Below are positions 1 through 8,115 of a DNA stretch of 54,536 bases, one piece after another. The notes beneath the pieces are model-generated. The model had not been told where the DNA came from. It did not search any database and saw nothing but the letters and a program-made list of their open reading frames with translations. A program made the position numbers and the translations under genes. Each line of letters starts with the position of its first letter. Positions within the stretch are counted from its first letter, which is position 1. This DNA comes from UBA2227 sp036677505 (GTDB taxonomy: Bacteria > Bacillota_I > Bacilli_A > Erysipelotrichales > Erysipelotrichaceae): contig JAVBWK010000034.1 of assembly GCA_036677505.1 (NCBI GenBank), positions 1 through 54,536 on the forward strand. Direction: 5' to 3'.

Positions 1-38
1 ATTCAGTTTATCATAGGTGTATTTGTTTCGCAAATGTA

Positions 39-67
39 TTTTCAAGTGTCGTTTTATGTTGTATAAT
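39..67 (+). promoter_or_regulatory. Promoter of the tRNA Pro-Arg-Leu operon
   Basis: A perfect -10 TATAAT lies at 62-67, with TTTTCA (39-44) as -35 at 17 bp spacing. It sits 11 bp before the first tRNA. Confidence 0.6.
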
Positions 68-78
68 ACCTTTTGCAT

Positions 79-155
79 CGGGACGTAGCACAGCTTGGTA
101 GTGCACTACCTTGGGGTGGTAGGGGTCGCGCGTTCAAATCGCGTCGTTCCGACCA
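79..155 (+). tRNA. tRNA-Pro(GGG)
   Basis: A 77-nt cloverleaf with acceptor arms CGGGACG/CGTTCCG and an encoded CCA end. The anticodon loop TTGGGGT (111-117) gives anticodon GGG at 113-115, reading CCC and CCU proline codons. It is the first of three closely spaced tRNAs transcribed together. Confidence 0.95.
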
Positions 156-158
156 GAT

Positions 159-234
159 GCGGCCGTAGCTCAGGGGATAGAGCGAGCGCCTCCTAAGCGC
201 TAGGTCATAGGTTCAATTCCTATCGGTCGCGCCA
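159..234 (+). tRNA. tRNA-Arg(CCT)
   Basis: A 76-nt cloverleaf with acceptor GCGGCCG pairing with CGGTCGC, discriminator G and encoded CCA. The anticodon loop CTCCTAA (190-196) gives CCT at 192-194, reading AGG. It starts three bases after tRNA-Pro. Confidence 0.95.
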
Positions 235-247
235 AAAACAACCCCGT

Positions 248-330
248 GCACCAGTGGCGAAATTGGCAGACGCGCACGCTTGAGGGGCGTGTGGGCAACC
301 GTACGGGTTCGAGTCCCGTCTGGTGCACCA
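248..330 (+). tRNA. tRNA-Leu(GAG)
   Basis: An 83-nt class II tRNA with a long variable arm, acceptor GCACCAG/CTGGTGC, discriminator A and encoded CCA. The loop TTGAGGG gives anticodon GAG at 282-284. It is very similar to the tRNA-Leu(CAG) at 18947, so the two probably share a recent ancestor. A terminator follows. Confidence 0.95.
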
Positions 331-341
331 AGCAAAAAAAT

Positions 342-362
342 ATCCGCGAAAGCGGATTTTTT
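342..362. terminator. Terminator after tRNA operon, shared with LysR gene
   Basis: Hairpin ATCCGC-GAAA-GCGGAT with a T-run on the plus side and an A-run (334-340) before it. It can therefore stop transcription from both strands. The stop codon of the LysR gene lies in its tail. Confidence 0.85.
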
Positions 363-1275
363 ATATGGATTCAACTTTTTTCTTATCGACGAAGTAGGAC
401 ATCATCGTCTGACGCGTATAATTCTCAATCCGGCTGTATCTCGATTTGATGGGATACACCAGGACGACTTTCCATGGAAATGGCGGTTCAAAAGGCGTTT
501 CCTTTACATCGCTATAGGAGAAATGATTATGAACGGGAGCCGGCAGTATCGTCAGAAAGTCAGAGCCGCGGGTGGACTCCAACAAGAAGTCCCAGGAAGA
601 GGACATCAGAGCGATGTCCGGAATTATATTGAGACTTTCGAACTTACGCTTGAGTTGATGGTGGATCATGAAGGTATTCGTGAAAATCGCCAGTTTCCGT
701 TGTCTGAGATCGGTCCATTGAATGGAGTCTTTGTGTGCCAGCGGATGTTTTCTCGACATAAAACAGGTCAGTTGATCGACATAAATGATTTCTTCTCTGA
801 ATACTTGAGGATTAAGGTCAGTCGGCTGTAATAAAATGGCAAAATCGATCTCCTGAAGAATCAGCTGTCGGCGAAGTTCAAAAGCTCCTTCCTCGATGAT
901 TTCAAATCGGATATCCGGGTTCTTAATAATTAAAGATGAAAGGAAGTCAGTGAATAAAACGGTTAGAATTAACGGAGGTATACCAATTCGTACTTTGCCT
1001 TTGACAACGGTCGAGTTTTCACGTAAATCCTTAAGCATCCGATCGTGATGTTCCAATACGATCAAAGCGTTGTTATAGAAATTCTCGCCCACATTTGTCA
1101 ATCCGGATAAACGGCCGCTGGCACGAGTGAATAATTCCACTTTCTCCTCAGTCTCAAACTTTTTTATGGCTTGTGTCAATGCCGGTTGAGAAATGTGATG
1201 TTTGCGTGATGCCATCGACAGATTGAAATCGGATTCAACGATGGCAACGAAATAGCGAAGCTGATAAATGTCCAT
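361..1275 (-). CDS. LysR-family transcriptional regulator
   Basis: A LysR-type regulator of about 304 residues. The N-terminal winged helix-turn-helix (about residues 1-60, with SQPALTQAIKKFE as recognition region) is followed by the usual two-lobed effector domain. I place the start at the ATG at 1275. An in-frame GTG at 1290 overlaps the AGAGGTG ribosome site, so it is less likely. The gene is divergent from the thiolase operon, and two palindromes of LysR-box type lie between them. By family precedent it senses a pathway metabolite (perhaps an acyl-CoA or 3-hydroxybutyrate) and activates that operon; the ligand is inference. Confidence 0.9.
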   Translation of the reverse strand: MDIYQLRYFVAIVESDFNLSMASRKHHISQPALTQAIKKFETEEKVELFTRASGRLSGLTNVGENFYNNALIVLEHHDRMLKDLRENSTVVKGKVRIGIPPLILTVLFTDFLSSLIIKNPDIRFEIIEEGAFELRRQLILQEIDFAILLQPTDLNPQVFREEIIYVDQLTCFMSRKHPLAHKDSIQWTDLRQRKLAIFTNTFMIHHQLKRKFESLNIIPDIALMSSSWDFLLESTRGSDFLTILPAPVHNHFSYSDVKETPFEPPFPWKVVLVYPIKSRYSRIENYTRQTMMSYFVDKKKVESI

Positions 1276-1313
1276 GATATAAGGTTTCACCTCTCTTGAT
1301 TTTCATATTAAAC

Positions 1314-1347
1314 TATAAGTCAAACTTATACAACATATAAAATATGT
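1314..1347. promoter_or_regulatory. Two palindromic LysR-type binding sites
   Basis: TATAAGT-CAA-ACTTATA (1314-1330) is a perfect 7-bp inverted repeat that fits the LysR T-N11-A rule. ACATAT-AAA-ATATGT (1333-1347) follows two bases later. Two adjacent sites between a LysR gene and its divergent target is the classic recognition-site plus activation-site layout. A cre-like sequence with mismatches follows at 1385-1400. Confidence 0.6.
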
Positions 1348-1451
1348 ATATTAGAAAAAAATGGACATATAAAGTAATATAGACATGTAAGCGCTTAGCA
1401 TCGTGATTGCACTCACATAGTTAGGCAAAATTTAATTACATGGAGGTAAAG

Positions 1452-2627
1452 ATGAAAGAAGTAGTAATAGTCTCCGCCGTCCGTACAGCGATCGGAACAT
1501 TCGGAGGATGTTTTAAGAATGTTTCCGCCGTTGAATTGGGTACTGCTGTTGCCAAGGAAGCTATAAGCCGCGCTAATATCCAACCGGATATGGTCGATGA
1601 AGTCATCTTCGGAAACGTACTTCAGGCAGGTCTTGGGCAGAATGTAGCTAGACAGATTTCGATTCATTCGGGTATTCCGATTGAAAAATCATCGTATGTA
1701 GTGAATAAAGTGTGCGGTTCCGGTTTAAAAGCAGTTGTGTTGGCTGCTCAGGCGATCCAAAGCGGTGATGCTGATATCGTGGTTGCAGGTGGTACGGAAA
1801 ACATGAGTTTATCTCCGTACATCGTCCCTTCAGCCCGTTGGGGAGCTCGCATGGGGAATGCTGAACTTGTAGATACAATGGTATTTGATGGTCTGACCGA
1901 TATTTACAGTAAAGTTCATATGGGGATTACGGCAGAAAATATTGTTGAGAAGTATGGTTTCACCCGTGATCAGTTGGATGCTTTTGCTGTCGAAAGCCAA
2001 AGCCGCGCTTTAAAAGCGATTGCGGACGGGAAGTTTAAAGATGAAATCGTTCCGTTTATTATTCCTTCGAAAAAGGGAGACACGATTATCGATACCGATG
2101 AATATCCAAAAGCCGGTCAGACGATGGAGTCACTAGCCAAGTTACGTCCTGCTTTCAAAAAAGATGGCGTCGTCACTGCCGCTACATCTTCGGGTATCAA
2201 TGACGGTGCCGCTGCTGTCGTTGTTATGAGCAAAGAGAAGGCGGATGAGTTGGGTTTAAAACCGTTGGTTACGATCACATCTTATGCTTCGGCAGGAGTT
2301 GATCCGCAAATCATGGGTACCGGTCCGATTCCGGCGACCCACAAAGCTTTAGCTAAGGCCAATTTAAAAGTTGAGGACTTGGATTTAATTGAAGCGAATG
2401 AAGCTTTCGCAGCTCAGGCATTGAGCGTCGTGACCAGTTTGAATCTGAATACGGATATCGTCAATGTCAATGGCGGTGCGATTGCCTTAGGTCATCCGAT
2501 CGGCGCTTCCGGAACACGTGTATTGGTTACCTTGATTCATGAAATGGTTAAAAGAGATGTGAAGCATGGTTTGGCTACATTATGCATCGGGGGCGGACAA
2601 GGCATCTCGATGATCGTCAGCCGATAA
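1452..2627 (+). CDS. Acetyl-CoA C-acetyltransferase (thiolase)
   Basis: A biosynthetic-type thiolase of 391 residues that interconverts two acetyl-CoA and acetoacetyl-CoA. The catalytic residues are all present: acylated Cys88 (KVCGSG), His348 (GHPIGASG) and Cys378 (CIGGGQG), the same spacing as classical thiolases. The start is the ATG at 1452, preceded by GGAGGT (1442-1447); an earlier ATG at 1440 would put the ribosome site inside the gene. It is first in an operon with a reductase, CoA-transferase, permease and dehydrogenase. In that setting it most likely cleaves acetoacetyl-CoA, though the reaction is reversible. A second thiolase lies at 31103. Confidence 0.93.
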   Translation: MKEVVIVSAVRTAIGTFGGCFKNVSAVELGTAVAKEAISRANIQPDMVDEVIFGNVLQAGLGQNVARQISIHSGIPIEKSSYVVNKVCGSGLKAVVLAAQAIQSGDADIVVAGGTENMSLSPYIVPSARWGARMGNAELVDTMVFDGLTDIYSKVHMGITAENIVEKYGFTRDQLDAFAVESQSRALKAIADGKFKDEIVPFIIPSKKGDTIIDTDEYPKAGQTMESLAKLRPAFKKDGVVTAATSSGINDGAAAVVVMSKEKADELGLKPLVTITSYASAGVDPQIMGTGPIPATHKALAKANLKVEDLDLIEANEAFAAQALSVVTSLNLNTDIVNVNGGAIALGHPIGASGTRVLVTLIHEMVKRDVKHGLATLCIGGGQGISMIVSR

Positions 2628-2659
2628 AAATTACGATCTGATCGTATTAAAGGAGAAAC

Positions 2660-3379
2660 ATGAAATTACAAGATAAAGTTGCCGTTATTACCGGCGGTGC
2701 AAGAGGATTGGGGCAGGCGATGGCTGAGCTGTTTGTTGCCGAAGGGGCAAAAGTCGTCGCTGCTGATATGGGCGACCTTGCTTACAGTTGTGAAGGTGTT
2801 GAAGGGTATCACTTAAATGTTACTGATGTTGAAGGATGCCAGGCATTTGTGAATCATGTTGTAGAAAAGTATGGCAAAATTGACATTCTGGTCAACAATG
2901 CCGGTATCACTCGCGATGCATTGACTCGCAAAATGACCGATGATATGTGGAATCTGGTTATCGATGTCAACTTAAAGGGCGTCTTCAACCTTACCCGTCT
3001 GGTTGGTCCGATCATGCAAGAGCAAGGTCAAGGTTCTATTATCAACATTTCTTCGGTTGTCGGAGAATTCGGAAATATCGGTCAGGCCAACTACGCAGCT
3101 ACCAAAGCAGGTGTTATCGGTATGACAAAATCGTGGGCAAAGGAATTCGCGATGAAGGGTGCGCAAGTACGCGTCAACGCAATTTCCCCGGGTTACACTA
3201 TGACGGATATTCTGAAAACCGTTCCGCAGGATTTGTTGGATAAATTTGCCAAGCAAACCATGTTGGGACGTTTGGCACAACCGGAAGAAATCGCAAAAGC
3301 TGCATTATTCTTGGCTTCTGATGATTCTTCCTATATCACCGGTCATAACTTAAGTGTTAATGGCGGGATGAGATTATAA
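2660..3379 (+). CDS. SDR oxidoreductase, acetoacetyl-CoA reductase / FabG-like
   Basis: A 239-residue short-chain dehydrogenase. It has TGGARGLG (11-18) for nucleotide binding, NNAG (79-82), and catalytic Asn104, Ser131/132, Tyr145 and Lys149 (YAATK). The sequence is of the FabG/PhaB type. Next to a thiolase and a CoA-transferase it more likely interconverts acetoacetyl-CoA and (R)-3-hydroxybutyryl-CoA than serves fatty acid synthesis. It is 79% identical (190 of 239, no gaps, my count) to the SDR at 32340, which also follows a thiolase. Nucleotide preference cannot be read from the sequence. Confidence 0.88.
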   Translation: MKLQDKVAVITGGARGLGQAMAELFVAEGAKVVAADMGDLAYSCEGVEGYHLNVTDVEGCQAFVNHVVEKYGKIDILVNNAGITRDALTRKMTDDMWNLVIDVNLKGVFNLTRLVGPIMQEQGQGSIINISSVVGEFGNIGQANYAATKAGVIGMTKSWAKEFAMKGAQVRVNAISPGYTMTDILKTVPQDLLDKFAKQTMLGRLAQPEEIAKAALFLASDDSSYITGHNLSVNGGMRL

Positions 3380-3395
3380 GAAAGAGGGAAAGACA

Positions 3396-4949
3396 ATGGC
3401 CGTAAAATTTCTTACTGCGGATGAAGCGGTAAAATTAGTTACTTCCAACAGTACGATTGCGACCGGCGGCTTCGTGGGTAACGCAGTTCCGGAAGAATTG
3501 GAAATTGCGATCGAAAAACGTTTTGTTGAGACAGGGGAACCGAGAAATCTGACATTGGTGTATGCTGCCGGTCAGGGCGATGGGAAGACCCGCGGTCTTA
3601 ACCATTTCGGACATGAAGGATTATTGAAGCGGGTTATCGGCGGACACTGGGGTTTGGTGCCAAAAGTTCAAAAACTGGCATTGGACAACAAGGTTGAAGC
3701 TTATAACTTCCCGCAAGGCTGTATCTCGCATTTGTTCAGAGATATCGCTGCGAATAAGCCGGGAACGATCACGCGTGTCGGATTAAAAACGTTTGTAGAT
3801 CCTCGTCTGCAAGGCGGGAAGCTTAATGAAATTACCAAAGAAGATATGGTTGAGCTGATCGAACTGCGCGGAAAAGAATATCTGATGTATAAGACCTTCC
3901 CGATTCACTTTGCATTCTTACGTGGTACGTATGCAGATGAAAACGGAAATGTAACCATGGAAAAAGAAGCCGGATCACTGGAAGTCTTGTCGATTGCTCA
4001 AGCTTGTAAGAACTCAGGCGGTAAAGTCATCGTTCAAGTTGAAAAAGTGGTCAAAGCCGGCACACTTGATCCGAAACTGGTCAAGATTCCTGGCATTTAT
4101 GTAACAGCCATCGTTCAAACGCAAGATATGAAGAATCATATGCAAACGTTTGCCGAAGATTACAACGCAAGTTATACCGGCGCGATCCGTGTTCCGGTCA
4201 ACAGCGTTAAGCCGATGGAGCTAGATGACCGCAAGATCATCGCCCGTCGTGCAGCGATGGAACTGATTCCCAGTGCTATCGTAAACTTAGGTATCGGCAT
4301 GCCGGAAGGTGTCGCTCGCGTTGCCAATGAAGAAGGTTTGGGCAATGAGATGATCCTGACGGTAGAACCGGGTCCGATCGGCGGTATTCCGGCCGGCGGC
4401 TTGAGTTTCGGTGCAGCAACCAACTTAGAAGCACTGATCGATCAACCGTATCAGTTTGATTTCTATGATGGCGGCGGTTTGGATTTGGCTTACCTCGGTC
4501 TTGCTGAATGTGACGTAAAAGGTAACATTAACGTCAGTAAGTTTGGTCCGAAGATCGCAGGAGCCGGCGGATTTATCAATATTACCCAAAATGCGAAGAA
4601 AGTATTCTTCCTGGGTACATTTACTGCCGGTGGTTTGGAAGTTGAAGCAAAAGACGGAAAACTGAGTATCCTTGTTGAAGGCAGAAGCAGAAAATTCGTT
4701 AATTCTGTTGAACAAGTGACATTCAGTGGCGAATTTGCCAACGAAATCGGTCAGCCGGTCATGTATATTACCGAGCGTGCAGTATTCGTTTTGGGCAAAG
4801 ACGGCGTCGTATTGACCGAAATTGCGCCGGGTGTCGATCTAGAGAAGGACATCTTGGCTCATATGGATTTTAAACCGATCATCAGCGAAGATCTGAAACT
4901 TATGGATGAAAGAATCTTCAAGCCTGAATTGGTCGGAATTAAAATCTAA
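3396..4949 (+). CDS. Acetate/acetoacetate CoA-transferase, YdiF/Pct type
   Basis: A single-chain family I CoA-transferase of 517 residues, in which the alpha and beta halves are fused as in YdiF and propionate CoA-transferase. The active-site glutamate is Glu324 in TVEPGPIGG, which forms the glutamyl-CoA thioester in this family. It moves CoA between acetyl-CoA or acetoacetyl-CoA and short-chain acids. In this operon it can activate acetoacetate or 3-hydroxybutyrate to the CoA form without spending ATP. The gene is 16 bp after the SDR and 25 bp before the permease. Exact acid specificity is not visible. Confidence 0.88.
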   Translation: MAVKFLTADEAVKLVTSNSTIATGGFVGNAVPEELEIAIEKRFVETGEPRNLTLVYAAGQGDGKTRGLNHFGHEGLLKRVIGGHWGLVPKVQKLALDNKVEAYNFPQGCISHLFRDIAANKPGTITRVGLKTFVDPRLQGGKLNEITKEDMVELIELRGKEYLMYKTFPIHFAFLRGTYADENGNVTMEKEAGSLEVLSIAQACKNSGGKVIVQVEKVVKAGTLDPKLVKIPGIYVTAIVQTQDMKNHMQTFAEDYNASYTGAIRVPVNSVKPMELDDRKIIARRAAMELIPSAIVNLGIGMPEGVARVANEEGLGNEMILTVEPGPIGGIPAGGLSFGAATNLEALIDQPYQFDFYDGGGLDLAYLGLAECDVKGNINVSKFGPKIAGAGGFINITQNAKKVFFLGTFTAGGLEVEAKDGKLSILVEGRSRKFVNSVEQVTFSGEFANEIGQPVMYITERAVFVLGKDGVVLTEIAPGVDLEKDILAHMDFKPIISEDLKLMDERIFKPELVGIKI

Positions 4950-4974
4950 CACATAGAAAGAGGAGGACAATTTT

Positions 4975-6303
4975 ATGTGGGGCATTTTTCTTGGTTTAGC
5001 ACTTCTTATGTTCCTTGCTTATAAAGGAATGTCCATCATTTGGGTAGCGCCAATCGCAGCATTAGTAGTTGCATTTACAGGCGGTTTGGAGTTGATACCT
5101 GCTTACACCGATGCTTATATGACGGGCTTCGTCGGATTCACCAAAGCTTGGTTCCCGGTATTTATGTTGGGTGCTATCTTCGGTAAAATCATGGATGAGA
5201 CCGGAGCAGCCAAAGCTGTTGCTCACTTCATAGTAAGTCTTATCGGTAAAAAACTTGCTATTACTGCAGTTGTATTGGCTTGTGCCGTACTAACATACGG
5301 TGGTATCTCGTTGTTTGTCGTTGTATTCGCAATTTATCCGATCGCATTGGCTTTGTTTAGAGATGCTAATATCACTCGTCGTTTGATTCCTGGCGCAATC
5401 GCTTTGGGTTCATTCACATTCACGATGACGGCTGTTCCAGGTTCGCCGCAAACTCAAAACCTGATTCCGATCCAATATTTTAACACAACTCCGGCAGCTG
5501 CTCCGATCATGGGTATCGCTGCTGCGTTGGTTATGTTGTTGGGCGGTATGGCTTGGTTGACCTATCGTGAAAAATTCTATGCTAAAAAAGGTGTCTTCTT
5601 TGTTGAGCCGGATAAAAAAGGTGTTGAAAACAAAGATGAAAAACTTCCTCACTGGGCATTATCTTTATTGCCGTTACTTGTGGTTGTACTAACATTAAAT
5701 ATTGCTAATATTATTGGAAAAGAAACATTCACAGAATTGCTTGGCCGTGCTCCATTCAGTATTATTGAATCCTTAGCCTTCGGTATCGTATTAGCTATCT
5801 TATTATTCTGGAAGAAAATGCCTAATGTGGTATCTACGATCAATGCTGGTGCTGCAGGTTCCGTATTGGCTATCATCAACACTTCGGCTGCTGTAGGTTT
5901 CGGTGCTGTCGTTCGCGCAGTTCCTGGATTTGCTACATTGAAAGATTTCGTTTTGGGTATCGAAGGCAATCCGTTGATTGCTGAATCCGTGGCTGTTAAC
6001 ATTTTGGCTGGTGCTACCGGTTCTGCTTCAGGCGGTATGGGTATTGCATTGGAAGCTTTAGGTGCTAACTTCGTTGCATTGTCTGAATCTTCGGGCATTC
6101 CGTTGGAAGCTTTCCACCGCGTTGCTTCGATTTCTTCGGGTGGTTTGGACACATTGCCTCATAACGGCGCTGTCTTGACATTGCTTGCTGTTACGGCTAT
6201 GACACACAAAGATTCTTATATCGATATCTTCATGGTTGCTACATTGATTCCGATCGCTTCGGTTATCGTTGCAATCATCATGGCTTCGTTTGGAATTTAC
6301 TAA
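4975..6303 (+). CDS. GntP-family permease, probable 3-hydroxybutyrate/acetoacetate transporter
   Basis: A 442-residue polytopic membrane protein of the GntP family, with many hydrophobic segments and the conserved loop TMTAVPGSPQTQN (about residues 149-161). GntP proteins are proton symporters for hydroxy-acids. Bacillus YxjC belongs to this family and is encoded with an acetoacetate CoA-transferase and a 3-hydroxybutyrate dehydrogenase, the same partners as here. I infer that it imports 3-hydroxybutyrate or acetoacetate; gluconate cannot be excluded from sequence alone. The ribosome site AGAGGAGG is strong. Confidence 0.82.
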   Translation: MWGIFLGLALLMFLAYKGMSIIWVAPIAALVVAFTGGLELIPAYTDAYMTGFVGFTKAWFPVFMLGAIFGKIMDETGAAKAVAHFIVSLIGKKLAITAVVLACAVLTYGGISLFVVVFAIYPIALALFRDANITRRLIPGAIALGSFTFTMTAVPGSPQTQNLIPIQYFNTTPAAAPIMGIAAALVMLLGGMAWLTYREKFYAKKGVFFVEPDKKGVENKDEKLPHWALSLLPLLVVVLTLNIANIIGKETFTELLGRAPFSIIESLAFGIVLAILLFWKKMPNVVSTINAGAAGSVLAIINTSAAVGFGAVVRAVPGFATLKDFVLGIEGNPLIAESVAVNILAGATGSASGGMGIALEALGANFVALSESSGIPLEAFHRVASISSGGLDTLPHNGAVLTLLAVTAMTHKDSYIDIFMVATLIPIASVIVAIIMASFGIY

Positions 6304-6325
6304 TATTAAATAAATATTTGACAAC

Positions 6326-6355
6326 ATTGCTTTCCGTGATATCACGGAAAGCAAT
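6326..6355. repeat. Perfect 30-nt palindrome between permease and hbd
   Basis: A 15-bp perfect inverted repeat with no spacer, starting ATTGCTTTCCGTGAT. A TTGACA at 6318-6323 abuts its left side and a poor -10 (TATCAC, 6340-6345) lies inside. Only three T residues follow, so it is a weak terminator at best. It may be an operator over an internal promoter, or a stem that reduces expression of the downstream gene. Confidence 0.6.
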
Positions 6356-6384
6356 TTGCCATCTTATCGAAAAGAGGAGATCTT

Positions 6385-7218
6385 ATGAAAATTGGTGTCA
6401 TCGGCTCAGGTGTCATGGGCTCTGGAATCGCTCAAACCCTGGCCACACAACATGAAGTTGTCTTGAGGGACATTTCTACCGAAATGTTGGCTAAAGCTCT
6501 AAAGAGTATAGAGAAAAATTTAAGTCGCAGTGTTGAAAAGGGAAAACTTTCGCAGGCAGACATGAATGCGATTCTCGGAAACATCACGACAAGTTCAGAT
6601 ATTCGCGGACTTGCGCATTGCGATTTGATCATTGAAGCAGCTACAGAAAACATGGCTGTTAAGAAAAGCATTTTTAAAGAATTGGATGATATGTGTAAGC
6701 CGGAGGCTATCTTAGCTACCAACACATCGAGCTTGTCAATTACGGAAGTTGCAATGGCAACCAAGCGTCCGACACAGGTCATCGGTATGCATTTCTTTAA
6801 TCCGGTTCCGCTGATGGGATTGGTTGAGGTTATCTCCGGTCAGCTCACCTCATCTGAAGTCAGTAACACAGTACGTGATGTTGCGGTTTCTGTCGGTAAG
6901 TCACCGGTCATCGTTAATGAAGCTCCCGGATTTGTGGTCAACCGTATCCTCATTCCCATGATTAATGAAGCGATCGGCTGTTACAGTGAAGGTGTGGCCA
7001 GTGCGCAGGATATCGATACGGCAATGAAATTAGGTGCGAACCATCCGTTAGGACCTTTGGCATTGGCAGATTTGATTGGATTGGATGTTTGTCTTGCCAT
7101 TATGGAAACATTGTTTGCTGAGTTGGGTGAGAAGTATAAACCGCATCCGGTATTGAGGAAAATGGTCAGAGCTAATCTTCTGGGAAGAAAGACCGGACAA
7201 GGATTCTTTACGTATTAG
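6385..7218 (+). CDS. hbd: 3-hydroxybutyryl-CoA dehydrogenase
   Basis: A 277-residue protein of the 3-hydroxyacyl-CoA dehydrogenase family. It has the Rossmann motif GSGVMGSG (7-14), the catalytic His136-Glu148 pair (MHFFNPVPLMGLVEVI) and the C-terminal helical domain ending GRKTGQGFF. It oxidises (S)-3-hydroxybutyryl-CoA to acetoacetyl-CoA with NAD, or runs in reverse. Together with the SDR at 2660 the operon can handle both stereoisomers. No crotonase, butyryl-CoA dehydrogenase or Etf gene is near, so a complete butyrate pathway is not encoded here. Confidence 0.92.
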   Translation: MKIGVIGSGVMGSGIAQTLATQHEVVLRDISTEMLAKALKSIEKNLSRSVEKGKLSQADMNAILGNITTSSDIRGLAHCDLIIEAATENMAVKKSIFKELDDMCKPEAILATNTSSLSITEVAMATKRPTQVIGMHFFNPVPLMGLVEVISGQLTSSEVSNTVRDVAVSVGKSPVIVNEAPGFVVNRILIPMINEAIGCYSEGVASAQDIDTAMKLGANHPLGPLALADLIGLDVCLAIMETLFAELGEKYKPHPVLRKMVRANLLGRKTGQGFFTY

Positions 7219-7242
7219 TTGTTGTTCGATAAGTATCTGTAC

Positions 7243-7270
7243 TTGACTATTTGAGAATATTTCATAAAAT
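7243..7270 (+). promoter_or_regulatory. Promoter of the 3-hydroxybutyrate dehydrogenase gene
   Basis: TTGACT (7243-7248) and TAAAAT (7265-7270) are 16 bp apart. No terminator separates this gene from hbd, so it may be transcribed both from here and by read-through. In the leader, TATGCAG/CTGCATA (7292-7313) forms a 7-bp stem just ahead of the ribosome site. Confidence 0.45.
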
Positions 7271-7326
7271 ACAATCAGACGGTCACGCGTTTATGCAGCG
7301 ATAAAACTGCATAGGGAGGTGTGATG

Positions 7327-8088
7327 ATGTTGAAAGATAAAGTTTGCATTGTAACCGGAGCTGCCAGCGGAATCGGCTTGGCTGTTTGTGAGAAACTGAT
7401 TGAAGAACAATGCAGCGTCGTCATGATTGACGTCAACGAAGAGTTGCTCAAAGAACAGGCGCTTCGCCATCAATCCCCATATGTTGTAGCGGACTTAGCT
7501 TTGCGAAGTGAATGCAAGCATGCAGTTGATTTTGTGATTGAGAAGTTTGGCAAAGTCGATATTTTGGTCAATGTTGCAGGGCTTCAACATATATCCCCGA
7601 TCGAAGATTTTCCGGAAAATATGTGGGACTATATGATGAATGTCATGGTAACAGCCCCTTTCCTTTTATCGAAATATTGCTGGCCATCCATGAAAGCTCA
7701 AAACTGGGGTCGGATCATTCATATAAACTCGATACACGGTTTGGTAGCTTCAGAGTACAAGTCGGCATATATCACTGCGAAGCACGGACTTACCGGCTTG
7801 ACAAAAGCATCGGCATTAGAGGGTGGACCTTTTGGTATAACGGTCAATTCGATCTGCCCGGCTTATGTAAAAACCCCGTTAGTGGATAAACAAATCGCCA
7901 AACAAGCAGAAGTGCATGGCATTGGCGAAGATGAAGTTATATCAAAAATCATGTTGGCAAAAGCCTCCATCAAAAAGCTGATTGAAGTCGATGATATTGC
8001 CGAAACAGTGAAGTTCTTGTGTTCGGACTCGGCTTCCATGATTACAGGCACAACACTTACAATCGATGGTGGTTGGACTGCAGCATAA
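7327..8088 (+). CDS. 3-hydroxybutyrate dehydrogenase (SDR family)
   Basis: A 253-residue short-chain dehydrogenase with TGAASGIG, catalytic Ser, and YITAKHG carrying Tyr and Lys. The segment NSICPAYVKTPLVDKQI is typical of D-3-hydroxybutyrate dehydrogenases (BdhA, YxjF). It oxidises free (R)-3-hydroxybutyrate to acetoacetate with NAD. GTG (7321), ATG (7324) and ATG (7327) are in frame after GGGAGG (7314-7319); spacing favours 7327. With the CoA-transferase and thiolase it completes a route from 3-hydroxybutyrate to acetyl-CoA. It is the last gene before a terminator. Confidence 0.88.
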   Translation: MLKDKVCIVTGAASGIGLAVCEKLIEEQCSVVMIDVNEELLKEQALRHQSPYVVADLALRSECKHAVDFVIEKFGKVDILVNVAGLQHISPIEDFPENMWDYMMNVMVTAPFLLSKYCWPSMKAQNWGRIIHINSIHGLVASEYKSAYITAKHGLTGLTKASALEGGPFGITVNSICPAYVKTPLVDKQIAKQAEVHGIGEDEVISKIMLAKASIKKLIEVDDIAETVKFLCSDSASMITGTTLTIDGGWTAA

Positions 8089-8092
8089 AAAT

Positions 8093-8113
8093 AAGGCATG
8101 CACGTGCCTTTTT
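8093..8113. terminator. Bidirectional terminator
   Basis: AAGGCA-TGCACG-TGCCTT followed by T's. It lies between the convergent dehydrogenase and LacI genes. Confidence 0.7.
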
Positions 8114-8115
8114 GA

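Noticed and set aside
246..449. Open frames crossing tRNA-Leu and the LysR 3' end on the plus strand
   Set aside because: They translate a tRNA and antisense LysR sequence; no ribosome site or family-like content.
1385..1400. cre-like sequence ATGTAAGCGCTTAGCA ahead of the first thiolase
   Set aside because: The left half is perfect but the right end is shifted (AGCA instead of ACA), giving two mismatches; not strong enough to call.
2660..3379. FabG of fatty acid synthesis
   Set aside because: No fab genes around; it lies between a thiolase and a CoA-transferase.
5649..6152. Long antisense frames over the permease, mtlA and other genes
   Set aside because: They mirror the codon bias of the sense genes and have no ribosome sites or recognisable products.
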